This document shows positions 1 through 9,295 of a DNA stretch of 64,000 nt, piece by piece. Under the pieces are notes generated by a model, which did not search any database, had not been told where the DNA came from, and saw nothing but the letters and a program-made list of their open reading frames with translations. Made by a program: the position numbers and the translations under genes. Positions within the stretch are counted from its first letter, which is position 1, and the number at the start of each line of letters is the position of its first letter. Source of the DNA: Prorocentrum cordatum (lineage: Eukaryota > Sar > Dinophyceae > Prorocentrales > Prorocentraceae); NCBI GenBank assembly GCA_963575745.1, contig CAUYUJ010009535.1:36001-100000 (forward strand). The letters are read 5' to 3'.

Positions 1-230
1 CGGATGCGTCGCGGGGCTGCCTCACTTCGATGTCCCCAGAAACCAAGCTCGGGAGTTGGAGCCGCTGGCTCTTCTGCCTCGGGAACAACTGGTTCGGGGG
101 GCAGCGCTCCGGAGTCGGAAGCTACGGGGGAGTTTGGTTCGGGAAACCACGCGATGCTGGCGTCGCCCCATTCAGCTGGGCATAAGAATATTAAGCCATC
201 TTGAAGCGGGTTCTCCTTGCGGGCGAGATG
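1..230 (-). pseudogene. Copia polyprotein linker between integrase and RT (remnant)
   Basis: On the minus strand this segment can be read as an open, Pro/Glu/Ala-rich stretch (for example PEPVVPEAEEPAAPTPELG) that follows the integrase core. Dinoflagellate Copia polyproteins have such a low-complexity linker before reverse transcriptase. It is cut by the window edge. Composition is seen; the linker role is inferred from position only. Confidence 0.45.
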
Positions 231-709
231 TCAGAAACAAATCAACTCATGTGCTTCCCGGTTGCGATGTCGGGGGATACCTTCTGTAACAGGAAAAATG
301 CAGCCTCCGTCCGAGATCGCGATGTTCTCGACATGGCAATGCTGCCCATCAGGGCGTTCGGCGCACGTGGCCGCGACGATGGCGAGGGCGAAGAATCCCC
401 AGTAGATGCGAGTGCCACGCGGAAGGATGTGCTTCTTGAGGGATTCGCCGAATTTGACGCCATGTGACGCGTGGTCTCTGCATGCTTCCTGCGCGGCGGC
501 AATGCCATGAAAGGGCCCAGCGGTGAAGTTGCGGCCGCCGCGCCGCGTCTGCATAGCCTCTCCCCTCCATTCATGGCCCAAGCCAGAATTATGGTGCACC
601 GCGCAGGTACCCTGGATAACTGACTTGACAGCGCGTTCGGCCACTCCGTTGTTCTGCGGCCGATGCGGCGCGCTGGCGCCGCGCCGCCATCCCGGGGGGC
701 GACGCGCAT
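231..709 (-). pseudogene. Copia integrase catalytic core, C-terminal half (remnant)
   Basis: The minus-strand frame 644-231 begins with AERAVKSVIQGT, followed by SGLGHEWRGEAMQ and HGVKFGESLKKHILPRGTRIYW. This matches the end of the rve/DDE integrase core: the AER glutamate is the third catalytic acid, and the following W/EAM segment and the KFGEP-like and LPFGT-like segments are standard in Copia integrases. The first two catalytic aspartates are not visible in one continuous frame. The segment between about 709 and 644 is in another frame, so the domain is frameshifted. Confidence 0.7.
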
Positions 710-1495
710 TAAGTGGCTCGGCGGAGGCGCCGGCGCAGACGCGCTTCGCCTCGTCGTTGGCGGCGAGAAGCTCGAGGCAGGAGCCCAGGTGGTCTCGGCG
801 CCCTTGTGCTTCGCTGGATACGCCGCGATGGCGCGCGTAAGCTTACCCTGCGCGACCAGGGCGCACCTGGCACAATATTTGTCTGCGGCGTTATCTGCGG
901 CGAGGACAATGTAGTCGGCGGGCAGGGCCTCACCGAATCACTCGGGCACAAATGCCTCGCATTGAACGTCCTCCTCGCGGGCTGCGTTGGCGGGCTGGGT
1001 CTGCGATGGCGTCGGCATGGCGCGTTGTGCACCAGGATGCGTGCACATACCTCGAAGTCAGGGTGATTGGGGCTGTGAGTGATGTAACGCATGGGACCGA
1101 TGGGTGGCCGAGGTCAGCCAGGTAGCGTCGCGACGCGCATTGGCGGCGCAGACGCGGGCGCGTCCACCGGCGCAGGTGCTCGACGCGCGAGGTCGCCAGC
1201 GAAGGGCGCGGACGCGGGTGCGCCCGCCAGCGCAATTGCATCACCCACGCAGCATGTACACACAAACGGGCACGAATCATCCTGTCCATTCTGACGTGCG
1301 TGTGATGAAGGTCATGATGTGTGTGGCGTGGTGCACAGCGAAGGCGGTGGAATGCGTTCAAGGTTGTCGAAGTCGAGTTCTGGGATGCGGCTATTAACAA
1401 AAACCCTGTACAATTGACCGTGTGGGTCCTGTAGCAACCCAAATGTGGACCCCTAGTTTGTCGGACGTTGTCGTCTTGCACCAATTGTCCCACAT
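709..1495 (-). pseudogene. Copia integrase zinc-binding region and spacer (remnant)
   Basis: The frame 1092-709 starts with a reading containing THSPNHPDFEVCARI, which resembles the HHCC zinc-binding segment that precedes Copia integrase cores (H-x3-4-H then C-x2-C). The second cysteine of the CxxC pair is not preserved in this frame, so the finger is probably non-functional. The 1495-1092 part is an open spacer without a recognised domain; the whole segment shifts frame relative to the protease above it and the integrase core below it. Confidence 0.5.
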
Positions 1496-1906
1496 TTAGT
1501 GCCGATGGGGGGCCGTCCAGCGCAACGGCTGAGCGGACAATCGCATGTGTGGCAGCTTCACGTGGATGTGTTCGTTGACGATCCTGTCGCCGCTGGCTGC
1601 TTCCAAGATGTGTCCGTGTCCTTGGTGCAGGTCAGTGGTTTCATGCGGTGAAAGACCGGCCTTATCTTGGATGTGATGGGCAGGGCCACTTTCCAAGATC
1701 CACGTCCGTGACAACGCTGTTGTGAGCCGTGTCGTAGGGGTGCACTCTGTTGCGCGCGTTGCCATCGACGCTGTGTCGATTTGCGACGGTTTGACGGGCA
1801 TCGTAGGAAGTCTGGTAGGCATCACGATGTCATCGTGCCATAATTGAGCCTCGGTCTGGCAATCACGGGGCGCCTGGGCGCTGTCTTCCGACCACCATTC
1901 GGGCAA
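1496..1906 (-). pseudogene. Copia aspartic protease segment (remnant)
   Basis: A 136-codon minus-strand frame holds RTWILESGPAHHIQDKAGLSP at about 1710-1650. The Copia protease signature is WxLDSGAxxHI; here the catalytic aspartate position reads Glu (LESG instead of LDSG) and Ala is Pro, so the enzyme would be inactive. The residues after it (GHILEAASGDRIV) fit the usual flap region that follows. The element order gag-protease-integrase supports the call. Confidence 0.7.
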
Positions 1907-1960
1907 CGGGTCGGGTGCATCAACGGGGCCGCTTTGATTGGCATGCGGTTCTTTTGACTT

Positions 1961-3247
1961 TTAGAGGCGTCTTTGATGGACAGTGTAGGTGATGACGTCA
2001 ATGTTGTCAAAGTCGAATCGTAGGCGTCGTGGTTGCGGATCTGTGATTACCAAAATCTTGTCACGGATCGCGCGCGTTCGGTCCTGTCGTCTGCTGAATC
2101 GCGTGGCTGCAGGAGAGCGGTACCTATGGCGTGTCCAAAGTAATCGACTGTAGCCGCGGAATACGGATCGGCTTCCGCTCCTGTCGCTCCTGGTGGGGGA
2201 ACGTACTTGATGGTGGTCGCGGTTGCGGTCCCGCGACGATGATCGGGAGCGCTGCGGGGATCGCGGTGACCATCTGCGTCCCCCCCAGACTGCGCGGGCC
2301 CTGCCGCCCCCCGCGTCCTGGGGATGGCGCTCCTCGGCGTGACCAACGTGTGCCCCCCGGACTTCTTGAGCTCTGCCGCCCCATGTTGGGGGAGTATATG
2401 TTGCCCCCCGCACGTCTGGGGGAGTACCTGTTGCCCCCCGCACGTCCCAGGGCCAGGGAAGGTGTCCTGTTGCGGCTATCTTGGCTGTGTGTCCGACTGG
2501 GGCTTCGCTCGGAGGTCGTCGCGCCGAGATCGATGTGGGCGATTCGGCAGCTGTTGCCACGCTTGCAGTGTAAGGTTGGGTCCACATGGAAGCTGCATGT
2601 GGCAATGTGTGGACATTTGCATCGATCTTGTCGTGGGCAGGCGCCGTGTTTCGCGAAATCGAAACACAAATGTTGTTTGCCTTTGTCATTGGGTGACGGC
2701 TTGGAACTTCGTCCTGTAGAGGGGCGTCTTTCGCAGGCATCTCTGCCGGCAGTTGATGCTCTTCGTGGAGGTCGTAGTGTTGAACGGTTGCCAGATCCTG
2801 TGTGTAGATATTGCTCCGTTTTCCGTTCTTACAACGTCCCGACTTGAATGCAGCACAGACGACTGGCTCGTGACGACACGTTTTGTTATTGAGGTTGCGC
2901 TGGTTGCGTTTGAATCGGTGCAATTCAATAGTGGCCAGAGAACGTTCTCGTAACCAGTCGCAGGTGCAATTGGGGTCATTCGATTCCGTCTTGTTGTAGT
3001 CGCGCATGTCCTGTTTCATCCATGGATGTCAGCGGATCTGCGCTCGGAGCACTGACTCACGGATTCGAATATCCGGTGGATCACGCCATCTCAAAAATAA
3101 TGTGTCCCAATCCACAACAAACCGTTGGGGACCTTCGTCCCGCATGCGAGTCAGTTGCAGACGTTCAAAATCATGCATAGTGTCGTCGACGGCAGTGACC
3201 TTGCGGCAGTGACCTTGTAGAATTACACTATAGTCACTATAGTCCAA
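1961..3247 (-). pseudogene. Copia gag-like protein with CCCH zinc fingers (remnant)
   Basis: The N-terminal part (3247-3029) reads as a helical gag-like segment (TMHDFERLQLTRMRDEG, then WDTLFLRWRDPPDIRIRES), stops once in frame at 3029, and continues from 3019. Near 2670 the likely frame switches to one with CFDFAKHGACPRQDRCKCPH (C-x8-C-x5-C-x3-H) and CSFHVDPTLHCKRGNSCRIAH (C-x9-C-x5-C-x3-H), two good CCCH fingers. An earlier VCAAFKSGRCKNGKR looks like a broken finger. A Ser/Arg/Gly-rich tail follows to about 2000. CCCH fingers in place of CCHC knuckles are typical of dinoflagellate Copia gags, by memory of the family. A cellular CCCH RNA-binding gene is the alternative, but the protease and integrase downstream argue against it. 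Confidence 0.6.
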
Positions 3248-6200
3248 TAGGGTCTGGGGTATACCACTGACGCTCTACCGACATGCATACTATTCACGCA
3301 CGTGGGGTGCGAACGCCTCCCCGACCGCGAAGCTCGCTGCGACTCGAGACTGGCGTCGTGCTGCTCGATCATCTTGAGCTCGCAGGAAAGGAGAAAAGGC
3401 AGGGGGGCGCGAGGGGATGGACCGGAGGGAGGGGGGGATACAAGAGGGCTGGGGGTGGGTGGAAGGATTGGAGAAGGGACAGGCGGGGGAGAGGGGAAGG
3501 ATGGCGAAGTGGAAGTTGGGGGGATGGATGCGAAGGGCGCGCTCCGAAAGACACAAGTCCTCGCCAACATGCTTACTTGGGCTGGCTGTGGCCCACCAGT
3601 CCGTGAAACGCGTGCGCGGCTCCACGCCACCCAGTCGCTCGCCCTCCCCGCGCGCCGCGCGACCCTCCCAAGTCCCCAGACCTGGGCGGCCAGCAAGAGC
3701 TGCTCGCGCATGTGCGGGGTCGACCACGGGGACACGCACACGATGCCGCCGGCAACCCCGAAAGAACGCCCAGGGAACCAGACGCGTTGGCGATGCGCGT
3801 CGCTCACCGACCCTCCCGACTCCACCACGCACACAACGCCGCTCGCGTGGTCCCAGGTCATCATGTTCTCCTCAGGAACTCCCAAATGGGGTCCGAGTAG
3901 ATGGAGCCACAGGATCGCGCCGCGTCGCCGATGTATTGCCGACGATGTATCGACGGTGTATCGACGGTGTATCTGCGATGCATCGGCGCCGTCGGCGTGT
4001 AGAAAATCTGACTCCAGATCGAGCCGGATCGGCGACGCATCGATGATGCGGTGCGATCCTGCGACCCCATCTGCTCAGACCCCATTGGGAAGGCCTGGAA
4101 ATTTCCTCGCACTGCACGAAGCCAGCCACGTGCCCCATCGCCACCGCGAAGTACTTGACCAGCGACCCGCAGCAGACCTTCGGGGAAAAACATAAAGACC
4201 TCCCCGGGGCTTCGTTTCGACCAGATCTTCGACGCGAGTCCAGCCGTGGAGACGAATGCCTCCCACCAGGCAAAGGCACTGTCTCAGAACGGCGTGGTCG
4301 CAGACCGTGCGGCGACCTCGGGATCCCCAAAGACCTAACCGCCCGGTCCATCACCACACTGATTTGGGACCCTGGAGGCCCCAGTCGCCTAAGACGTCCC
4401 TGGAGAACGACACAAGTCCCAAAACCGTGCGGTGACCCCGAGTTCCCACTGACTCACCACACGGTGTGGGGGCCCCTGATAGGCGGCGACATCCGAAGCC
4501 TAACCCCACCAAGCATGAATCCTCTGGAATGGATCGCAGGCGCGCGGGGGCAGGGGTTGGATTTCGCTGCGCGCTCGACGAACTCCGAGCCCAAACCCTG
4601 CTGCCCATGAGTTGCCTGAATTGTTCATCGGCCAGGCTGCGGCTCGGATGTCGCCGCCGACCCCGAGGCATCGGAGCCTCTCCCTCGCCCGAGACCTCGG
4701 TCGGAGGGCACGCCGCTCCAAAGGGGGCACAGGACGGCCACGCCGACTGCGGCGACAGCGCCCACGGCGCCGCGCCGGGCGCGCCGCCCTCGGGCGCGCC
4801 CTCCGGCGCCCACGTCGGGCGGGCGGGCCGGTGCTCCAGCGGCCCGCTGCCCGAGGCTGGCCACCAGCGCGTGCCGCAGCCCCGCACGGCGACGAGCAAG
4901 GGAGGGCAGCCCGGGCACAGGCTGTGGCTGTTCGGCACCCCCAGGGCCCCCACCTCAGGGGAAACGTCAAGGGGTGGCCCGCACAGGGGGGGGGGGGACG
5001 GGGGAAGCATCGAGCGCAGGAATGGGCGGTGCATCGCCGAAAGATCGGCGAGTGGCCCCCGGAAGCAGAACTGCGCGTTCCTGGGCGGGGTGGGCTGTCA
5101 GGCCCGCGTCGGCGATGAGTGGGCGATTGTGGGTCGATGTGTTCCCCCCTGGGCCTATCCACCCCTGACATTGCCCCTGACGACCACGGGCTCCCCGTCC
5201 ACGAGCAGAGCCAGGCCAACGGCCCGAGGAACAAAAAACTGCACAACACACAAACCATCGGAACTCCACAATGACTCCTTGAATCGGCGCTGGACCCCCT
5301 CCCTGGCTGCCTGGCGCGCGGAGGGTGCCAGGGGCGCGCAGCGTCGATCCGAGAAACCCGCGCGGAGCACCCAACATTTGTGTTTTTTGCACTTGTTTCT
5401 TCTTCGAGATGGCGTAGCCCCGGCCCGTCATGAGGCCCTTTGTGCCGTCCACGGGGTCTATGACCCACACCCGCCCTTCGCCGGCGGCGGGGCCGCGCCC
5501 GGCGTCCACTGCCTCCAGGAACGCGTCGCGGCCCAGGCCGCCGCCACGCTGCGCGTAGAGGCCGAAGGCCAGCTCGCAGAGCGCGGGGTCCTCCCGCAAG
5601 TGGCTGGAGTCCTCCTGCCGAGGAGCGGAAACCGGCAGAAGCATCGGCCACCGTGCCTGCAAGGAGTGGGCGTGTTAGAATGATCTTCTGTTATCCCGCG
5701 AGGCTCGTTTAGTCTTTCCAGTGGCGACGCTCCCGCTCGCCGCGCGCATCGTTCAGAAAATGCCCCCCCCCCCCCCGCGCACCTCAACATTTGCTGTCCA
5801 GCGCTCTATTCCGAGACAGCTTCGAAGACAGCCAAAATGAAACCAAGACGGCCTCAGATGGCCCAAGACCACTCAAGATGCTCTCAATGGGGCCTCATGA
5901 CGGACCAAGAGGGCTCGAAGAGGCTGTCCAGGAGAGCCCGAGGAGGCAAACCCAAGACAGCCCAAAAGAGGCCCCCAAGAAATCCCCAAGCGGACCCGAA
6001 GAGGCCCCCAGGCGGCCCCCAAAAGGCGGCACCCAATCCGCCACAAGAGGCTCCGAAAACCACCACGAGGCCCCCAAGACGTCCCAAGGGAGCCGCCATG
6101 AGGCCCCCTAAGATGCTTCAAGAGACCCCGAGAAACATCACAAAAGACTCCGAGAGGCATCCAAGAAGCCTCTGGCCCACGGAGACACCCCGAGCTCTTC

Positions 6201-8047
6201 AAATGATGCGACGCTCCCCCAATCAGGGCAGCTCCCTTTGGCATCGCTCCTGGATGGTCTGGGATTCGCGAAGCGATAAGAAATCAAACTCATTCCTGCT
6301 ACGCTGTTGCACACGCGCTGGAGGGGAGTGCCGCAGGCAGCTGGATAACCTTTCAAAGCTCCGCGCAGATTTCTCGGATCGGCGCTGGGCCCCCCCCCCT
6401 GGCGGCGCCTCCAGCGCCGCCCCTGGAGCGCTCCGCTCGCCAAGAGGGGGGCCCAGCGCCGATCACAGAAATCAGCGCGGAACTCCGAACGTTCGCTCAT
6501 GCGACACGCAGTACGCAACATGAGGCCAAATCGAGCAGAACACACAAGGGCGAACCTTTGGGTGAACGCTGCAAATATGGAGAAAGAGACAGGAAAAGGA
6601 CAGAGTGGGAACGCTGAGATGCTCTCTCGCCTTGTCCCGACTACTCAACCCTGTTCGCCCTGTGCCCTCAGGAGAGCCATCGGGCGACTGCGTGCGCAGC
6701 CTGGCCGAGGGTGCCTACGCTCGTGCCGCTTAATGTGACTCGACTCCTCGCCCACCAGGGCGTCCTCGGGGAACTCCGCCCGCACGGCCTCGAAGGCGAG
6801 GGCTTGGACGGCGAGGTCCGCCGCGGTCACCGGCGTCGAGTCGCCTGGCTTGAGGCAGGACAGCCCGGCGACCACGTCGCGCTCGTCCATCTTCTTGCCC
6901 TGCGAGGGCGCGGCGGTCACCTTCATCGCGGGCCCCAAGAACATTAACCACCACCACATCCGTTCCCCCTCCCTCCTGTACCCTCCTCTTCCTCTTCTCT
7001 TTCCTGGGAGAGGAAGGGTACGGGGGAGGTGATGATGGTGTATGTTTGGGGATCATTAAAGGCCTCCCGAAATGGGTCCGAGTGGATGGGGTTGAAGGAT
7101 CGCACCGCATCGCCTGCGCATTGCCGACGCATCGGCGACGCACTGCTGCGGCCAGAGTCGAGGAAGTCGGGTTCCACATTGGGCGCATCGCCGACGCATC
7201 GGTGCAGTCGGAGTGGAGGAGCTCGGGCTCCACATCGAATCACATCACCGATGCATCGCCGATGCATCGACAAATCTATTGCACCAAATCTATTGCACAA
7301 CCCCCTTGTCGCTGGAACCCCTTCTGGCTCAACCAAAGACCTTCATTCCGCGCTCCACATCTCTGCATATCGCAGGAGGGCCAGTCGAGACCCCCGCGGG
7401 CCCCCCTGCCGAGGCTCGTCCTTCCTGGGCCTCGTAGAGGTTTCTCGTCGCCACGGCTAGATCCGCCTCGACAGAACTAATCAGGATGGGCCCTGGGCGT
7501 GGTCCGGGGGCCGAGTTTGATCGAATTTGGGCTGGTCAGGGGAGCCACCGCTGTCTCAACTGGAGGAGCAACAGATGTCATGAAAAGGAACTTTCGGACG
7601 TCCGCGCGGGTGTCTTTGATCGGCGCTGGAGCCCCCTGGTGGCGCCTCCTGCGCAGCCCCTGGCGCGCTCCGCGCGCCGTGGAAGGGGGTCCAGCGCCGA
7701 CCCAACAGATCAACGCGGGCCTCCGAAAATTTGGGTTATGTGCAGCTTTGCTCCTCGATCAGCTGGCCCCCCTCCGAGCATAGCTGCACTGCGGACTGGA
7801 CGACGTGGACCATCACGGCCACTTCCTGCTGGTAGCGGGAGCCCCAGGCCACGCCAGCCTTCGGAGGCAGCGAGAGGAGATCCTGGCCCTGGGGAGGCAA
7901 TTTTTTTCATGCCGAGATTGCGCGATGCGCTCTGGACGCCACCTGGGCCTGCAGTGCCTTGAAGAGCTGGTGGCATCTCCCAAGAAGTCTGAAGACGACT
8001 CTTTCCCCCAGGGCTGGTTTCGTATCACGAGTCGTTGTCTGACGGTC
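3223..8047 (-). CDS. SAL1: 3'(2'),5'-bisphosphate nucleotidase, HAL2/SAL1/BPNT family
   Basis: The enzyme dephosphorylates PAP (3'-phosphoadenosine 5'-phosphate) to AMP in sulfur metabolism; family members need Mg2+ and are inhibited by Li+. Exons inferred by me, high to low: 8047-7943, 7888-7752, 7476-7341, 6920-6747, 5614-5393, 5238-5185, 4953-4814, 4278-4200, 4177-4106, 3870-3682, 3378-3223 (stop TAA). They sum to 1464 nt, keep phase throughout and give about 487 residues, against about 350 for plant or yeast members; the extra length is N-terminal. Motifs in order: SRYQQEVAVMVHVVQSAVQLC (start of family homology), DSTPVTAADLAVQA, LVGEE-DSS (metal-binding EE), WVIDPVDGTKG (signature; TKG is specific for PAP phosphatases), ALLVDGEPV, GALGVPN, AVRGCGT, GSLVKYFAVAMG, and TWDHASG with VVESGG (second metal site). 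All metal-binding motifs are intact. Least certain: the first and last exons and the 4814/4278 junction. The start codon is not located; it lies upstream of 8047. Confidence 0.82.
3885..4100. mobile_element. F1 foldback element filling the 4105-3871 intron
   Basis: Left end CCCAAATGGGGTCCGAGTAG and right end CTGCTCAGACCCCATTGGGA are near-complementary. Between them are degenerate repeats of GCATCGCCGATGCATCGG. On the minus strand it occupies nearly all of a 235-bp intron (GAAATT...CTGAG) between the VKYFAVAMG and WDHASG exons of the nucleotidase gene. Confidence 0.75.
4178..4199 (-). other. Candidate 22-nt intron in the nucleotidase gene
   Basis: Minus-strand sequence GTCTTTATGTTTTTCCCC followed by GAAG separates SKRSPGE from VCCGSLVKYF. 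Removing it restores the frame that family alignment requires, it begins GT and ends AG, and AGGTCT is repeated at both junctions. It could instead be a small frame-disrupting insertion, or the true donor may lie elsewhere. Confidence 0.4.
4482..4662. mobile_element. F4 foldback element in the 4813-4279 intron
   Basis: Begins GGCGGCGACATCCGAAGCC and ends GGCTCGGATGTCGCCGCC, an almost perfect terminal inverted repeat of about 18 bp. The interior includes ACCCCACCAA and GGCGCGCGGGGGCAGGGG. A second copy lies at 62587-62762. It sits in the intron between the AVRGCGT exon and the next exon of the nucleotidase gene. Confidence 0.7.
5005..5165. mobile_element. F5 element filling the 5184-4954 intron
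   Basis: Core TGCATCGCCGAAAGATCGG, then TTCCTGGGCGGGGTGGGCT, GTCGGCGATGAGTGGGCG and TGTGTTCCCCCCTG. Closely similar sequence recurs at 47220-47400 and more diverged sequence at 45440-45560. On the minus strand it makes up most of the 231-bp intron between LLVDGEPV and GALGVPN. Confidence 0.65.
5262..5380. mobile_element. F2 foldback element filling the 5392-5239 intron
   Basis: Left side contains AATCGGCGCTGGACCCCC and right side GTCGATCCGAGAAACCCGC, the inverted F2 ends. The minus-strand intron GTGCAA...TGTGCAG is only 154 bp, and F2 occupies most of it, between the DPVDGTKG exon and the ALLVDG exon. Confidence 0.75.
5825..6175 (+). repeat. CCCAAGA-GGCC minisatellite block 1
   Basis: Degenerate tandem units of about 10-15 bp built on CCCAAGANGGCC, in the C-rich orientation on the plus strand. 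It lies inside the large 6746-5615 intron of the nucleotidase gene. Other blocks of the same family lie near 12.1, 25.6, 27.5, 28.05, 29.9, 54.5 and 55.4 kb. Confidence 0.7.
6355..6490. mobile_element. F2 foldback element in the 6746-5615 intron
   Basis: Left end CTCCGCGCAGATTTCTCGGA then TCGGCGCTGGGCC; right end GGCCCAGCGCCGATCACAGA then AATCAGCGCGGAACTCCGA. The two ends are inverted copies over about 40 bp, with a G/C-rich loop between. Confidence 0.8.
7046..7275. mobile_element. F1 foldback element in the 7340-6921 intron
   Basis: Left end AGGCCTCCCGAAATGGGTCC then GAGTGGATGGGG; interior repeats of GCATCGCCGACGCATCGG-type sequence. The right terminal inverted repeat is not recognisable; CAAATCTATTGCAC follows, twice. 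It lies in the nucleotidase intron flanked by ATGAAGGT at both splice junctions. Confidence 0.6.
7586..7736. mobile_element. F2 foldback element in the 7751-7477 intron
   Basis: Left end TCGGACGTCCGCGCGGGTGT then GATCGGCGCTGGAGCCCC; right end GGGGTCCAGCGCCGACCCAA then GCGGGCCTCCGAAAAT. It occupies much of the 275-bp intron following the family-start exon (VQLCSEGGQLIEE). Confidence 0.75.
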
Positions 8048-8255
8048 CTTATGCCCGGCGAGGACCCCCAGAGGTGAAAGCTACGACAAACCTCCGTACT
8101 GCGTTTCTCGGTAACAAATCTGGGTTAGGCATGACACCGTAATTTGTTTTTCGGCGATAACCCGGCTTATTCGGTAGGGGGGACGCAGGCGCAGACGCGC
8201 GAGTCCGCCGGCCGGCGGGCCGACAGGGCGGCGCGGGCGGGCCGGAGCCTGGTCA
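8048..8255. other. Spacer, no gene recognised
   Basis: The minus-strand frame of the first inferred nucleotidase exon can extend to about 8082 before a TAG. The rest, including GTAATTTGTTTTTCGGCG and a GC-rich run at 8170-8250, shows no feature I can name. Confidence 0.4.
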
Positions 8256-8827
8256 CAGGCGTGTGAACTTCAAGAAGTCGCACTCGAGGTCTGCCCAGAA
8301 TTTGGAATTGGTGGCACTCTGTACCCATGTGCCGTGTGCACTTCTAACCAAACCCTCCTGTAAGAATTCTGCGATGTCGTCACTCCACCGTTTCCGCTCT
8401 TCGCCTTGTCGGCATTGTGCTGGCCGGAAGTTGTGGATATCAGGTTCCCATGCCGCTGCCAGTCGGGCCCAACTGTGGTGTGGTTGTGTGGCAACTCGCC
8501 CGCCCATTTCCATTTGTGTTTGTGATAAATTGTATACCAATATTCCACATGCGCGCGCGTCGCAATGCCTGAGGCGGCGCGGGTCGCCCTGCGAGTGGAA
8601 GCGTCCCAGGACTCAATGTTGGATTCGTCATCGACGTCGTCGAAATCCAGATGTTGTCTGACGTCGGACTTGCTGTCGTCGCTTGTGCCGTCATGCTGTT
8701 CAGTGTCGGGGTTGGTTGTGCTTTCGGCGGTGCTGATGTGATGCGGTCTCTGTCGGCGTCTCGAGGCTCGTAACATGCGTCGTTGGGTCCGTCGGAGTGT
8801 CAGAAGCATATTATGTTGCGCACCCAT
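8256..8827 (-). pseudogene. C-terminal tail of a LINE-type retrotransposon ORF
   Basis: The frame 8540-8256 contains SWARLAAAWEPDIHNFRPAQ, GEERKRWSDDIAEFLQEG and FWADLECDFLKF. This fits the end of dinoflagellate non-LTR ORFs, where a Trp-rich segment precedes (R)KRW-DDI and ends W-x-x-LE-x-x-F. An adjoining open frame (8827-8540, DFDDVDDESNIESWDASTRR) is in another phase, so at least one frameshift separates them. No reverse transcriptase domain is left here. Function is inferred from family memory. Confidence 0.55.
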
Positions 8828-8917
8828 ACGTGACCGTTGGCGTCACTGTCCCGCTGAAGAGCCTGAGTCTGCTGCGAAGTGGGTACCGGCTGTCTGTGAG
8901 ATCGTTGCGGAACGGTG

Positions 8918-9014
8918 CTGGTCGAGAACCTAACCTTTTCGCTCTGGGCAACCCCACGCAGACGCAATCCCGCGCGCACCAGTACTGCGTACCCCTTTCG
9001 GACCTGCGCAGCCG
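8918..9014. repeat. Dispersed repeat shared with 52475-52560
   Basis: AACCTTTTCGCT, GCGCGC-CCAGTACTGC and GGACCTGCGCA occur in the same order and spacing here and at 52.5 kb. On the minus strand the 52.5-kb copy reads QYWRARAHVELPEAKRFGNR, which could be part of an unidentified retroelement ORF. Confidence 0.55.
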
Positions 9015-9029
9015 ACAAGGTCAGGTTAT

Positions 9030-9195
9030 CCTGGGGGGCGGGCGGGAGGGCGAGGAGGGAGAGCGAGGAGGGCGAGGAGGGGAAGGACGAAGAGGGGGAG
9101 GTCGAGGGGGACGGCGAGGAGGGGAGCGCGAGGAGGGCGAGGAGGGAGAGCGAGGAGGGCGAGGAGGGGAGGGGCGAGGAGGGGAGGAACAGCTG
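9030..9195 (+). repeat. GAGGGCGAGGAGG purine minisatellite
   Basis: About 165 bp of purine-rich tandem units (GGCGAGGAGGGGAG-like) without a fixed period. No gene. Confidence 0.8.
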
Positions 9196-9295
9196 TTCCC
9201 AGCCGAGAGCTTGGAAGGGGGGGGAGCCCCATCACTAAAGACACCCTTCCAAAAACAATCCCCAGTGGGCCGCCCCTGGCAACACCCAGGCCAGA

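Larger units (their letters stand above)
1..3290 (-). mobile_element. Ty1/Copia-like retrotransposon, degenerate, cut by the left edge
   Basis: Read on the minus strand from 3290 down to 1, successive open segments carry gag with CCCH zinc fingers, an aspartic-protease-like segment, an integrase zinc-binding segment, an integrase core and a Pro/Glu-rich linker. That is the Ty1/Copia order (gag-PR-IN-RT). The reading is spread over several frames with at least one in-frame stop and frame switches, so the copy is dead. RT and RNase H should lie beyond position 1. No LTR was recognised: the gag side runs directly into the end of the nucleotidase gene near 3223, so the 5' end looks truncated. The order of domains is seen; family assignment rests on known Copia organisation. 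Confidence 0.75.

Noticed and set aside
4351-5034. A single long minus-strand frame as one exon of the nucleotidase
   Set aside because: Only its first part (4953-4814) matches the family; beyond that it runs into the F4 element and loses similarity, so I split it.
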